From assembly GCA_029268515.1 (NCBI GenBank), contig JAQWNP010000012.1, forward strand, positions 1 through 64,000: 64,000 nt of DNA. Reading direction: 5' to 3'. The notes below the pieces were generated by a model that was not told the origin of the DNA, searched no databases, and worked only from the letters and a program-made list of their open reading frames with translations. The first letter of the stretch is position 1. Every line of letters starts with the position of its first letter. Below are positions 44,601-52,499 of the stretch, piece after piece. The DNA comes from Phycisphaerales bacterium. GTDB lineage: Bacteria > Planctomycetota > Phycisphaerae > Phycisphaerales > SM1A02. The translations under genes and the position numbers were made by a program.

Positions 44601-44799
44601 AATCAATCGATTGAACACCGTGATCAAAAAGCAACAACAGGCCATTGCCATGCTGGAGGGGCGGCTCAATAACCCCGGCTACGTCAAGAAAGCCCCGCCA
44701 CAACTCGTGGAAGAGAGTCGCGCTCAACTCGAAAAAAACAAGGTTGATCTGGCTGCTGCACAGCAATCACTGGAATCCTTGAGCACCAGCAAACCATGA
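41620..44799 (+). CDS. valS: Valine--tRNA ligase
   Basis: 1059 aa class I synthetase, start ATG 41620 (the open frame begins earlier, within the divergent gene). HLGH (69-72, HIGH equivalent) and RMSKS (638-642, KMSKS) mark the catalytic core. The editing domain lies between about 200 and 400 (TTRPETMLGDTAIAINP). The C-terminal coiled-coil arm ends the protein (IDTDQEINRLNTVIKKQQQ). Compared with a typical ValRS there is an insertion of about 60 residues after the KMSKS region (about 683-742) with two Cys residues, and another in the 485-530 region. It heads a run of nine plus-strand genes. Confidence 0.95.
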   Translation: MSTPSKKSAPSQAVGPSTLPTSYVPQEQEAIVMQRWEETDATHIPATPHHDQDCFSILIPPPNVTAALHLGHALNNTLQDILIRYHRMSGDEALWMAGTDHAGIATQTVVEKRLLQEGKRRTDFSREAFVARVQEWKDEYEATILNQLKALGASCDWPRTRFTMDPVCARAVHEAFFQLFQASLIERGKRLVNWDPVTLTALADDEVEMQDIDSFMWYLRYPLEHAIETNAGTLTTVTVATTRPETMLGDTAIAINPADPRAKQLVGMNVIVPIVNRTIPIIEDDYVIMPGTGDENEDPKAAFASGFLKVTPAHDPNDWDIGRRHELPIINVMAPDGSISSDHGWPANEFENGQADDAKPFIGLSREDARTAIVQWFQDNDLLEEIRPYSHAVGHSYRSHVPIEPYLSDQWYVKVTDDRLVGEAQRAQDPNQYDGCAPERADHSHREGDGQLKFFPPRYARMYQSWHDQLRDWCISRQLWWGHQIPVWRAEPKVIADLADQLQIWTADKRVSTIEAPEDSSDAGKTFICVRDSECDDTEIAKALDAAGAHRDPDVLDTWFSSALWPISTMGWPDPDRFEDMTGLLERFNPTSVLSTGRDIITLWVSRMVMFNRFFMNGNLPFRDVYIHPMVQDGFGQRMSKSLGNGVDPRDIIATHGVDALRFTMAQIATNTQDVRLSLDLICPFTGEVFQPKFITSPAGYQVTAPTQVCPSDPNKTMATSYGVAIGEVQPTPEQPLAKNSSSKFDLGRNFSNKLWNATRFVLSKLPESAQDSDNEAPLSPIDRWMLTQLSIATRSVNELLGQYQFSQCIETLYDLIWRDFCDWYLESIKPTVADSPGQQRVLSTALDVILRLLHPICPFVTETLWPAFLEKRLEPIQGVILPVADSLMLTAWPTFESDIEDVPASKQIQRLQVLVNAIRQLRAEHKIPPRELLTVQLSDDLLPLLDGTEEILSTLTKVTVDFDTDQSSTGGLSTTVEGHAVILRAADIDTDQEINRLNTVIKKQQQAIAMLEGRLNNPGYVKKAPPQLVEESRAQLEKNKVDLAAAQQSLESLSTSKP

Positions 44800-45872
44800 G
44801 GGGCCTGAACATCGGCTTCACTTGGCCTCTTGTTTTACGAGCTCATAAAAATGCGATGAGATTGTGCATGACACTGGGGATCGTCATGTTTATCTTGGGC
44901 TGCACCCATACCCATACGCGAAGTCGCCCAAATAGAGCCGTCCAACAGACACCGACGATTCGCACAGAAGCCATAGTGACGCCCACAACCTACAGGACCG
45001 AGCCGTGGAAATTTATGGACATCGATGGCGTGCAACTGATATCTGAACACTATCGGATCTATACAACCATAAACAACCAAGAAGTACGACAACGTTTTCC
45101 TGCGTTTATGGAGAGCGCACTTCGCCAGTATCGAACAACTTTTGGGCCGCTAGATAATGTGCCTAAAAAACTAATCATGTACATCATGGAAGATCGGCGT
45201 CAATGGAAAAATTTGAGTCGCCAACTGCTACCCGAGCATGCCACCCTACTTGAGATGGTCCAACGCGGTGGGTTCACAACCAATGGCATCGCCATTTTGT
45301 TTTTCATCGACTGGAATAGCCTGAGCAAAGACACGATGACGATTGCCGCCCATGAGGGCTGGCACCAGTACATGCAAGCGACCTTTGCATGTCCGTTACC
45401 TGCCTGGCTTGATGAGGGTATTGCCACCTATCTTGAAAGCCACCGAACAACCATGGGCATTCAGCAGTTTGACCCAGCAGTCAATAATGCTCGGCTCGAT
45501 ATGCTCAAGGCGAGCATGGCTTCAGGCCAAGTCATTCCATTGCGACAACTCATGAACGAATCACCCGAGGCCTTCCTGAAGTCAGGCCAAAAAGGCGTCT
45601 TGCTCTACTACGCCCAGACCTGGACGCTCATCCATTATTTGATGCAACACCCCATTTATCGCACGGGGCTGCAGCAAATCCTTCTCGATGCCCAGAGCGG
45701 CGTCTTGACCGATCACCTGAAACATCGCCTTTCCTCCATGACGCTGACAACACCGCTCCCCAGGAACACAACCCTGGGGCATGCAATCGTCCAAGAGTAT
45801 TTGGATCCTGCATTCGATCAGTTTGAGGCCGGATACTGGCGTTTTACGAGGCAACAGGCCAATCAGGAGTAG
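44796..45872 (+). CDS. DUF1570-like lipoprotein with HExxH-type motif
   Basis: 358 aa, ATGA overlap with valS. The N-terminal hydrophobic segment ends in FILGC (lipobox), so it is an envelope lipoprotein. A metallopeptidase-like motif AAHEGWHQYM followed by LPAWLDEGIATYLE is visible; this is the gluzincin pattern HExxH plus a downstream Glu typical of DUF1570. Substrate unknown. The tight coupling to valS is probably operonic convenience. A Zn-peptidase role is inferred from the motif. Confidence 0.75.
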   Translation: MRGLNIGFTWPLVLRAHKNAMRLCMTLGIVMFILGCTHTHTRSRPNRAVQQTPTIRTEAIVTPTTYRTEPWKFMDIDGVQLISEHYRIYTTINNQEVRQRFPAFMESALRQYRTTFGPLDNVPKKLIMYIMEDRRQWKNLSRQLLPEHATLLEMVQRGGFTTNGIAILFFIDWNSLSKDTMTIAAHEGWHQYMQATFACPLPAWLDEGIATYLESHRTTMGIQQFDPAVNNARLDMLKASMASGQVIPLRQLMNESPEAFLKSGQKGVLLYYAQTWTLIHYLMQHPIYRTGLQQILLDAQSGVLTDHLKHRLSSMTLTTPLPRNTTLGHAIVQEYLDPAFDQFEAGYWRFTRQQANQE

Positions 45873-45991
45873 GCCTTCAAAAACGCACGCTGGCGGCAGA
45901 GCCAAGAACCCGCTTGAAATTGGATCTTTGGAGATCGCTTGGACGCGGTATACTGGAGTGCCCTTTTTACGCGTACGCGGTTGAATTTCTT

Positions 45992-46555
45992 ATGAACAAC
46001 GGCGACTCCAACTCACCCAAGCCTCCATCCAAAATGCGTGCGCCTGCGGCACAGGCAGAGCGCAAGGACCCTCCCTTGGTAACGATTGAGATCGCTTCAA
46101 TTAATGACCAGGGTATTATCAAGCAACTCTTTGAAGATGGCCGGCTCGAAGGACACACACATGTTGGAGATAATGGTGTTGATTTAAAAGAGATTGAAAC
46201 AAACTACCTCAATACTGAAACCAATAGTGGCCTGTGGGTCGCGAAGCACAAGTCGCAGGTCGTAGGCATGATTGGCGTAAAACTCATCTCAGATGACCGA
46301 GCAGAAATTTGCAGACTTCGAGTCAGAAACAATTTTCGTCGCCAAGGCATCGGAACATTGCTTATGGAACAAGCACTTAAGCACTGCTCAGCACTAGGGT
46401 TTCTAAAAGTTTCGCTCGACGTACGAATTGAACGTTCACCAGCTATTGCAATGTTTGACAAATTTGGCTTTGCCCTGGCAAGAACCAGAGACATTGACGG
46501 AAAGAAATTACTCGACTTTTATATGGATCTGTATCGTGATCCAAGCAGCTCATAA
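45992..46555 (+). CDS. GNAT-family acetyltransferase
   Basis: 187 aa from ATG 45992 (an earlier TTG at 45914 adds an unconserved stretch). The first 25 residues are disordered. The GNAT fold is shown by GVDLKEIETNYLN, LWVAKHKSQVVGMIGVKL, EICRLRVRNNFRRQGIGTLLMEQAL (motif A, acetyl-CoA pyrophosphate loop RRQGIG) and SPAIAMFDKFGFALART (motif B). The substrate is unknown. It lies between DUF1570 and the cyclophilin gene on the same strand. Confidence 0.85.
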   Translation: MNNGDSNSPKPPSKMRAPAAQAERKDPPLVTIEIASINDQGIIKQLFEDGRLEGHTHVGDNGVDLKEIETNYLNTETNSGLWVAKHKSQVVGMIGVKLISDDRAEICRLRVRNNFRRQGIGTLLMEQALKHCSALGFLKVSLDVRIERSPAIAMFDKFGFALARTRDIDGKKLLDFYMDLYRDPSSS

Positions 46556-46591
46556 AAATTGTTTACAACGAATCTTTAAAAAGGCAACATC

Positions 46592-47320
46592 ATGACCACC
46601 CGTTCGCTATTTATGCTGACACTTTTCACTTTGGCCACCTTTACGCTTCATGGGATCGCCCAAGAACTTACCCCAAACATGCAAGCAGACCCAGGCACGG
46701 CGCCAGCAACCGAGGAAGTTATTCTGCTAACGATCGACACAACTCGTGGCCCGATACATATGAAGCTCTATCCAGAGAAAGCCCCACTCACAGTGGCGAA
46801 CTTCGTCAATCTCTCTCATCGAAAATTCTATGACAATGTAAGCTTCCATCGCGTCATTCCCAACTTCATGATTCAGGGCGGCGACCCAACGGGTACCGGT
46901 AGAGGCGGCCCTGGATACCGCTTTCGTGACGAAACCGATACCGATCTGCGACATAGCAAGCCAGGCATCCTTTCGATGGCAAATGCAGGCCCAGGCACCA
47001 ATGGCAGCCAGTTCTTCATCACCCATACACCAACGCCGCACCTCAATGGAAAGCACACCGTCTTTGGTGAAGTCGTGAATGAAAAAGATCAAGCCATTGT
47101 CAATAAGATCCAAAAAGGCGACACCATTAAAACCATCATCATTGAAAGCGATACGACCAACTTGATGGATCGGCAAAAGAAACAAATCGATGCATGGAAT
47201 GCAGTGCTAGACAAAAAGCACCCCGACTTGCCAAAATACCCTCCAGCGGCACCAGCAGAGGAATCCTCTACGTCAACATCACCAGGCCAGTCGCTTCCGA
47301 CTTCAACCACTGACAGCTAA
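46592..47320 (+). CDS. Periplasmic cyclophilin-type peptidyl-prolyl isomerase
   Basis: 242 aa with a signal peptide ([21 protein letters not shown]). Cyclophilin motifs are in order: [42 protein letters not shown] (active-site Arg), [20 protein letters not shown] and HTVFGEV. It catalyses proline cis-trans isomerisation to aid folding of exported proteins. A C-terminal tail of low complexity (Pro/Ser/Thr) follows. It is 30 bases upstream of the WXG100-like cassette and may share its transcript. Confidence 0.93.
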   Translation: MTTRSLFMLTLFTLATFTLHGIAQELTPNMQADPGTAPATEEVILLTIDTTRGPIHMKLYPEKAPLTVANFVNLSHRKFYDNVSFHRVIPNFMIQGGDPTGTGRGGPGYRFRDETDTDLRHSKPGILSMANAGPGTNGSQFFITHTPTPHLNGKHTVFGEVVNEKDQAIVNKIQKGDTIKTIIIESDTTNLMDRQKKQIDAWNAVLDKKHPDLPKYPPAAPAEESSTSTSPGQSLPTSTTDS

Positions 47321-47350
47321 TCTCTTACATCGCCAAACCGAAAGGCTCCC

Positions 47351-47623
47351 ATGGGCAAGGCAATTGTCGATCCTGAAGAACTTCGTCGTTTCGCCAGCGA
47401 ACTCAAGCGATTTAATAATGAGCTACAACAGAGACTCACGTCACTTCAAGGGCGATGGCGTAGCTTGGGTGAGACCTGGAGAGACCAAGAACATAAGAAG
47501 TTTGCAGATGAGTTTGAGCATACCGCTCGCGCACTGGGGCAATTTGTAGAGGTAAGCAATCAACACATTCCGTTCCTTCTTCGCAAAGCAGATCGGATTG
47601 ATGAGTACCTACAACAGCGATAG
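47351..47623 (+). CDS. WXG100-like small secreted-type helical protein
   Basis: 90 aa with no signal peptide, predicted as a two-helix hairpin. It has the size and central tryptophan turn of ESAT-6/WXG100 proteins, but reads WRD in place of WxG: the turn is ETWRDQEHKKFADEF at residues 41-55 (W43, D45, K49, F51). Helix 1 spans about 8-40, helix 2 about 47-88. WXG100 proteins are substrates or partners of type VII secretion ATPases. It is the first gene of a four-gene cassette with a large FtsK-like ATPase. Annotating it as WXG100 rests on fold size, the turn and context. Confidence 0.75.
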   Translation: MGKAIVDPEELRRFASELKRFNNELQQRLTSLQGRWRSLGETWRDQEHKKFADEFEHTARALGQFVEVSNQHIPFLLRKADRIDEYLQQR

Positions 47624-47649
47624 AACTAAACGCTACGCCGTTCGATAAA

Positions 47650-48216
47650 ATGTCTAACCCTGCCGACATTCGAAGTTTCGAAGCATTACTCGACACCCGA
47701 GTGGCACTTATCTCGTTCGCAGAAAATGCGAGGGCGTCACTTGGTGATGTGGATGCAAATGTCAAGAAGATGATGAGCTGGCTGGAGAATGACCGACCCC
47801 AGCATTGGAAACGTGAGCTCAAACGGAGGGAACGAGCGATGGCGGATGCCAAACTCGATCTTCAACGGTGCCTCATGAATAACCGAAATGATCGAGGCCG
47901 ATGCCTTCTCGAGAAACGAAGATTTGATAAATGCGAACGAGCCGTTGAGGAAGCTAAACAGAAACTTGTTGCGATTCGAAAATGGCGACAGATGTTTCCG
48001 AGAGAAGTCGCTTTGTACAAGGCTCAGACGGGACAACTCGGACATGCAGCCGATCACCAAGTACCTGTGGCGGTGGCTGAGCTCGAACGGATGGCCAGAG
48101 CACTCGAAGCATATGTTCAAACCAAGCCCGTACATGGCAAGTCGAGCCCCTCGCCACGACGACCCTCGGCCGGCCAAGATGGGAACATGTCTCCAAAATC
48201 AGAGGAATCAGAATGA
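47650..48216 (+). CDS. Coiled-coil protein of the WXG100/FtsK cassette
   Basis: 188 aa, no signal peptide. Residues about 10-150 are nearly all helical with heptad-like hydrophobic spacing and many charged residues (RRERAMADAKLDLQRCLMNN, EEAKQKLVAIRKWRQMFPRE). The last 35 residues are disordered (Pro/Ser/Lys rich). No known domain. It sits between the two WXG100-like genes (27 bases after the first, ATGA overlap with the second). In this position it could be a substrate, chaperone or structural element of the secretion-like system; that is inference. Confidence 0.7.
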   Translation: MSNPADIRSFEALLDTRVALISFAENARASLGDVDANVKKMMSWLENDRPQHWKRELKRRERAMADAKLDLQRCLMNNRNDRGRCLLEKRRFDKCERAVEEAKQKLVAIRKWRQMFPREVALYKAQTGQLGHAADHQVPVAVAELERMARALEAYVQTKPVHGKSSPSPRRPSAGQDGNMSPKSEESE

Positions 48217-48419
48217 GTGCAGGACGAAGTAAGCTTCAGCTCACCTATAAGGAACTATGTATAGCCTGGGAAAAGACCTCCACTGTCTGGGGCGATGCAA
48301 CCGCCAAGAGCTTCGGAGAACGGTATATCGAATCGCTCCGACCTTGCGTCAAGTCAGCCTGCGACGGCATGGAACAGATGTCCCAGATCATTCAACAAGT
48401 CAAGCGTGACTGCGGATGA
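48213..48419 (+). CDS. Second WXG100-like miniprotein
   Basis: 68 aa, start overlaps the preceding stop (ATGA), with AGAGGA 6 bases upstream. It has a turn WGDATAKSFGERY (W26, D28, K32, F34) that matches the W-x-D-x3-K-x-F pattern of the first cassette gene, so the two may be distant homologues or heterodimer partners. Helix 1 (about 8-24) is shorter than in canonical WXG100 proteins. Three Cys residues are also present (C16, C45, C50) plus C67. Nothing else is recognised. Confidence 0.65.
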   Translation: MSAGRSKLQLTYKELCIAWEKTSTVWGDATAKSFGERYIESLRPCVKSACDGMEQMSQIIQQVKRDCG

Positions 48420-48550
48420 TGCCCTGACCCATGAAACTCATACTCCACCAATGGACCCACCCCACGCACCAACAGGCCAATTCTGATTTAGAATAGCCGC
48501 TGCGTAGAGGCTGCTAAAGCAGAATCTTATTGCCCTTGGAGCCCGACCTG

Positions 48551-51500
48551 ATGACCGCTGATCCCAACTCCATCAACGCTGATGGCAACAACGAAACTCT
48601 GAGCGCCAAGCAGCGACTGGCGATTCAGCAGATCAAGCAACTCACTGAGCAGCGGCATGCTGCTGAAAGAGCGACCAACGAAGCCAAAGAAAGCGGCCTT
48701 GCCCATCTCGAAAAAGAACACGCTGACACTCTTTCGGCAATTGAGACGGCCCACAAATCAGGACTCATCAAGGCGAAAGAAAAGCGAACAAAAGCAATTC
48801 ATCAGTGCGAATCAACTTTCAAGTTGAGCGTTAAGTCGGCTGAGGAAGGACTCCAGAATCGGCTCAAGAGCATCCATCAGCGAGACCTGACCCAATCTAA
48901 AAAGTCAAAGGACAACCTAGAGTTTGGCCAGTGGATCGCTGAGTCAGTCTATGAGGCCAATCAGCAACAACCGAGAGAGCAGTTCCTGGTTCGCAAAGAC
49001 AACATTGAAGAAACCGCAAAGCAAATCTCAGAGATCGCACGCCTAAGCTCACGAACACTAAAGAGGTATTGGCAGCCTCGCATCAACAGTACAAATCTTG
49101 AACGTGTGGAAAAAGGCGACAACCCCACACACACACTGCACTCATCACTCCAAGATGCGCAGCGGGGCTTTGCAAATCTCCGCCAACTTTGGATCCCAAA
49201 ATGCCTCAATCCACTCAGTATTCTTCTCGTTCTTATTATTACAGGCACCATTATCTTTGGTTGCGGCTGGCTTGTATTTAGCAATCAATTGTCGACATGG
49301 ATCACGACCAGCTCCGCTGTAACTGTAGGCATTCTTATTGTTTGGACATTGATCGCATACCTTGTCACACGCCGGCAAACTGCCGAGATACGCCTCCATC
49401 TAGAAAAGAGTATCCGGCGCGGACTTGCATCCGTAAATGACTGCATTGAAGCAGCTGAACAAGCAATGCAACAAATGGAGTTTTCGCTCCAAAGCGAGCG
49501 AGACAAGGAGATTACTCGAGTCAAGGATACCTATGAGCCCCGTATCGAAGGACTCGGCGAGCACCGCCAACGACGGCAAGATCAAGCACAGATCCGCTAC
49601 GAACAGCGACTTGAGCATATCGACAAAAAAAAGAAGGAAACACTCCCCCTTATTGAGAGCGAATACGAGCAACTGGTTGCCACCACAACTCAAACCCATC
49701 AAGACGATCTCTCAAAGGAACAACACGAACATAAGCAGAAGGCAGATAAAATCCACTCGACGCATGACGAGGATTTTGAGTCACTAAAAAAACAGTGGGA
49801 CACAGGCATTGAAAAACATTGGTCAACGCTCCTAAAGATCAACGAGCGAGCTAAGACTATTTTCGGCTCAGACCACGAGAGCCGTCCATACCAAGCGCCT
49901 ACAACATTTCCCGACATGATTCAGTTTGGTTCGCTGGATCTTGATTTTTCAGCAATCCCTCATGCAATCCCAACAGATGCACGCCTTGCATTCCCTTGCC
50001 CTAAAAAGGTTGCACTGCCAGCAATCCTGGACTTCCCTATTGCCAGCTCTTTATTGATCAAAACAACGGGCGCTTCAAGGGCAAATGGAATTGATGTCAT
50101 TAGTGCGACCATGTTTAGACTCCTTACGGCACTACCGCCAGGCAAAGTTCGCTTTACCATTTTTGATCCCATTGGGCTTGGCCAAAGCTTTGCAGGCTTT
50201 ATGCATCTCGCTGATTACGAAAACGCTTTTGCACTCGACAAGATCTGGTCAGATTCCCGCCACTTTGAACAGCGACTTGCCGATCTAACCGACCACATGG
50301 AAGTAGTGATACAGAAGTACCTGCGCAATGAATTTCCAACCATTGCACACTACAATCAGCAAGCCGGACCAATTGCCGAACCATATCGCTTCCTGGTTAT
50401 CGCAGACTTCCCAAATCAATTCAGTGAGATTGCAACCCGCCGCCTCGCTAGCATTATTAATAGTGGGCCACGCTGTGGCGTATTCACATTGATGACCATG
50501 GACACCGCTGAGAAATTACCGAGTGGCTTTGATCTTGAAGAGCTCGAGCGAGGCGCGGTGACTCTTATTCATCGGGAGGATCAGTTCACTTGGCAGGATG
50601 AGACTTTTGCGGACCTTCCGCTTTCGACCGAACTCCCTCCTTCATCAGAACAACTCACTGAAACACTTCATGTATTGGGCCCACTTGCGCAATCTGCAAA
50701 CCGCGTTGAAGTCCCATTCCATATGGTGAGCCCAGATGCCGACAGCCTCTGGCAAGAATCAACGACTGATGCAATTACTGTTCCACTTGGGCTCAATGGT
50801 GCTAACAAAATGCAGTACCTTGCACTGGGCAAAGGAACCTCTCAACACGTCCTGCTTACTGGCAAAACTGGCTCCGGAAAATCCACACTACTGCATGTTC
50901 TGGTCACTAATTTGGCGATGCGATATAGCCCAGATGAGGTCGAATGCTATCTCATCGATTTCAAGAAGGGTGTGGAATTCAAAACATATGCCACACATGA
51001 ACTTCCACACGCTCGCGTGATCGCCATAGAGTCAGACAGAGAATTTGGAATCAGCGTTCTGGACCGCTTAGATTCAGAGCTTCGCCGTCGGGGCGCACTT
51101 TTTAGAGATGCTGGCGTTCAAGATTTACCTGGATTCCGAGCGGCCCATCCAGAGCAACCAATGCCGCGATCACTGCTCATCATCGATGAATTCCAAGAGC
51201 TCTTTATCGAAGAGGACAAAGTCGCTCAAGATGCCGCATTGCTCATGGACCGCCTTGTGCGCCAAGGACGTGCTTTTGGCATTCATGTACTACTCGGATC
51301 TCAGACACTCGGTGGCGCCTATTCCCTGGCTCGCAGCACGATTGGACAAATGAATATTCGCATTGCGCTACAGTGCAGTGAAGCCGATGCTCACATGGTT
51401 CTTGGTGAAGACAATGATGCCGCCCGCCTGCTTTCACGGCCAGGCGAAGCAATCTACAACGATGCCAATGGACAGGTTGAAGGCAACAGCCCCTTCCAAG

Positions 51501-52486
51501 TTGTCTGGCTTGATGATGCCGATCGAGATAAATACTTAGGCTATGTGCAGAATCGTTTCCAAACCGAACCTCCACAAGGCAACTACCCACCACCCGCAAT
51601 CTTCGAAGGCAATGTGCCAGCACATCTTGAAAGAAACCAGCTCCTGACCACTTGCCTCCAGGAAGACCACCGAAAACCGAGCCCAACATTAGTCAATTGC
51701 TGGCTCGGCGAAGCTATTGCCATAAAAGACCCCACCGCATGTGCCTTGAAACGTGAAACTGGCTCACATCTCATTATCGTTGGGCAACGCGATGAATCAG
51801 CGCTCGCCATGATGGCCAGCAGCCTTATCAGTATTACAGCACAGGTGAAACCTTCGAAGATATCAGACAAACTCTCTAACATTGTGCTGCTCGATGCGAC
51901 CAATCCTGAAGATACACGACATGGCTTCTTACAGAGTGTCCTAAGTCATAGCGATCATGAATACAACTTCGGCAATTGGCGGCAGGCGCCAGAGCTTATG
52001 GATGTTGTATCAGCTGAACTGAGTCGTCGACAGGAAGGTCGCATCTCAGACGAGCCACCCGTATTCGTATTTATTCATGCACTACATCGCTTCAGAGATT
52101 TCCGCCGTGGCGATGATGATTTCAGCTTCTCAGTAGACGAGGATGCGACCCCCACGCCCGACAAGCAGCTCAAAGAACTGCTTCAAGAGGGACCAGCTCA
52201 TGGGATACATGTGATCACCTGGTGCGACACCGTCAATAACATGGAACGCGCCTTTGATCGGCAGAGCTTGCGAGAGCTATCAAATCGAGTGCTCTTTCAA
52301 ATGAGCACAAGTGATTCTGCGACACTTATTGATTCGCCAATTGCTGCCAATCTCGGCATGCACAGAGCACTTATTTACCGGGATGAACTAGCACAAACTG
52401 AGAAGTTTCGCCCGTACGCGATGCCAGAAAATACGATATTAGAATTTGTAGCTCAACATTTGGGCAATAAGAATGGCCTAGGCTAA
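48551..52486 (+). CDS. FtsK/SpoIIIE-family membrane ATPase, type VII secretion-like (EccC/EssC-related)
   Basis: 1311 aa from ATG 48551 (GGAG 9 bases upstream). Residues about 10-160 are a long coiled coil. Two membrane helices at about 220-242 and 250-272 form a hairpin. A second coiled coil follows at about 276-438. Then three FtsK-like modules: D1 (about 480-710) has no Walker A lysine motif; D2 (about 745-990) has Walker A GKTGSGKST (771-779) and Walker B LLIIDEFQEL (D879-E880); D3 (about 1050-1290) is degenerate (VGQRDESAL at 1077-1085). A three-module ATPase with a TM hairpin is the plan of EccC/EssC, motors of type VII secretion. The N-terminal FHA domains of EssC are absent. Neighbours are two WXG100-like genes, which supports this reading over DNA translocation. 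Confidence 0.85.
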   Translation: MTADPNSINADGNNETLSAKQRLAIQQIKQLTEQRHAAERATNEAKESGLAHLEKEHADTLSAIETAHKSGLIKAKEKRTKAIHQCESTFKLSVKSAEEGLQNRLKSIHQRDLTQSKKSKDNLEFGQWIAESVYEANQQQPREQFLVRKDNIEETAKQISEIARLSSRTLKRYWQPRINSTNLERVEKGDNPTHTLHSSLQDAQRGFANLRQLWIPKCLNPLSILLVLIITGTIIFGCGWLVFSNQLSTWITTSSAVTVGILIVWTLIAYLVTRRQTAEIRLHLEKSIRRGLASVNDCIEAAEQAMQQMEFSLQSERDKEITRVKDTYEPRIEGLGEHRQRRQDQAQIRYEQRLEHIDKKKKETLPLIESEYEQLVATTTQTHQDDLSKEQHEHKQKADKIHSTHDEDFESLKKQWDTGIEKHWSTLLKINERAKTIFGSDHESRPYQAPTTFPDMIQFGSLDLDFSAIPHAIPTDARLAFPCPKKVALPAILDFPIASSLLIKTTGASRANGIDVISATMFRLLTALPPGKVRFTIFDPIGLGQSFAGFMHLADYENAFALDKIWSDSRHFEQRLADLTDHMEVVIQKYLRNEFPTIAHYNQQAGPIAEPYRFLVIADFPNQFSEIATRRLASIINSGPRCGVFTLMTMDTAEKLPSGFDLEELERGAVTLIHREDQFTWQDETFADLPLSTELPPSSEQLTETLHVLGPLAQSANRVEVPFHMVSPDADSLWQESTTDAITVPLGLNGANKMQYLALGKGTSQHVLLTGKTGSGKSTLLHVLVTNLAMRYSPDEVECYLIDFKKGVEFKTYATHELPHARVIAIESDREFGISVLDRLDSELRRRGALFRDAGVQDLPGFRAAHPEQPMPRSLLIIDEFQELFIEEDKVAQDAALLMDRLVRQGRAFGIHVLLGSQTLGGAYSLARSTIGQMNIRIALQCSEADAHMVLGEDNDAARLLSRPGEAIYNDANGQVEGNSPFQVVWLDDADRDKYLGYVQNRFQTEPPQGNYPPPAIFEGNVPAHLERNQLLTTCLQEDHRKPSPTLVNCWLGEAIAIKDPTACALKRETGSHLIIVGQRDESALAMMASSLISITAQVKPSKISDKLSNIVLLDATNPEDTRHGFLQSVLSHSDHEYNFGNWRQAPELMDVVSAELSRRQEGRISDEPPVFVFIHALHRFRDFRRGDDDFSFSVDEDATPTPDKQLKELLQEGPAHGIHVITWCDTVNNMERAFDRQSLRELSNRVLFQMSTSDSATLIDSPIAANLGMHRALIYRDELAQTEKFRPYAMPENTILEFVAQHLGNKNGLG

Positions 52487-52499
52487 GGAGGCATGATTA

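Noticed and set aside
47351-52486. Alternative reading of the FtsK-like gene as chromosome-segregation FtsK
   Set aside because: It lacks the four-helix N-terminal membrane domain and the gamma DNA-binding domain, has three ATPase modules and sits next to WXG100-like genes.
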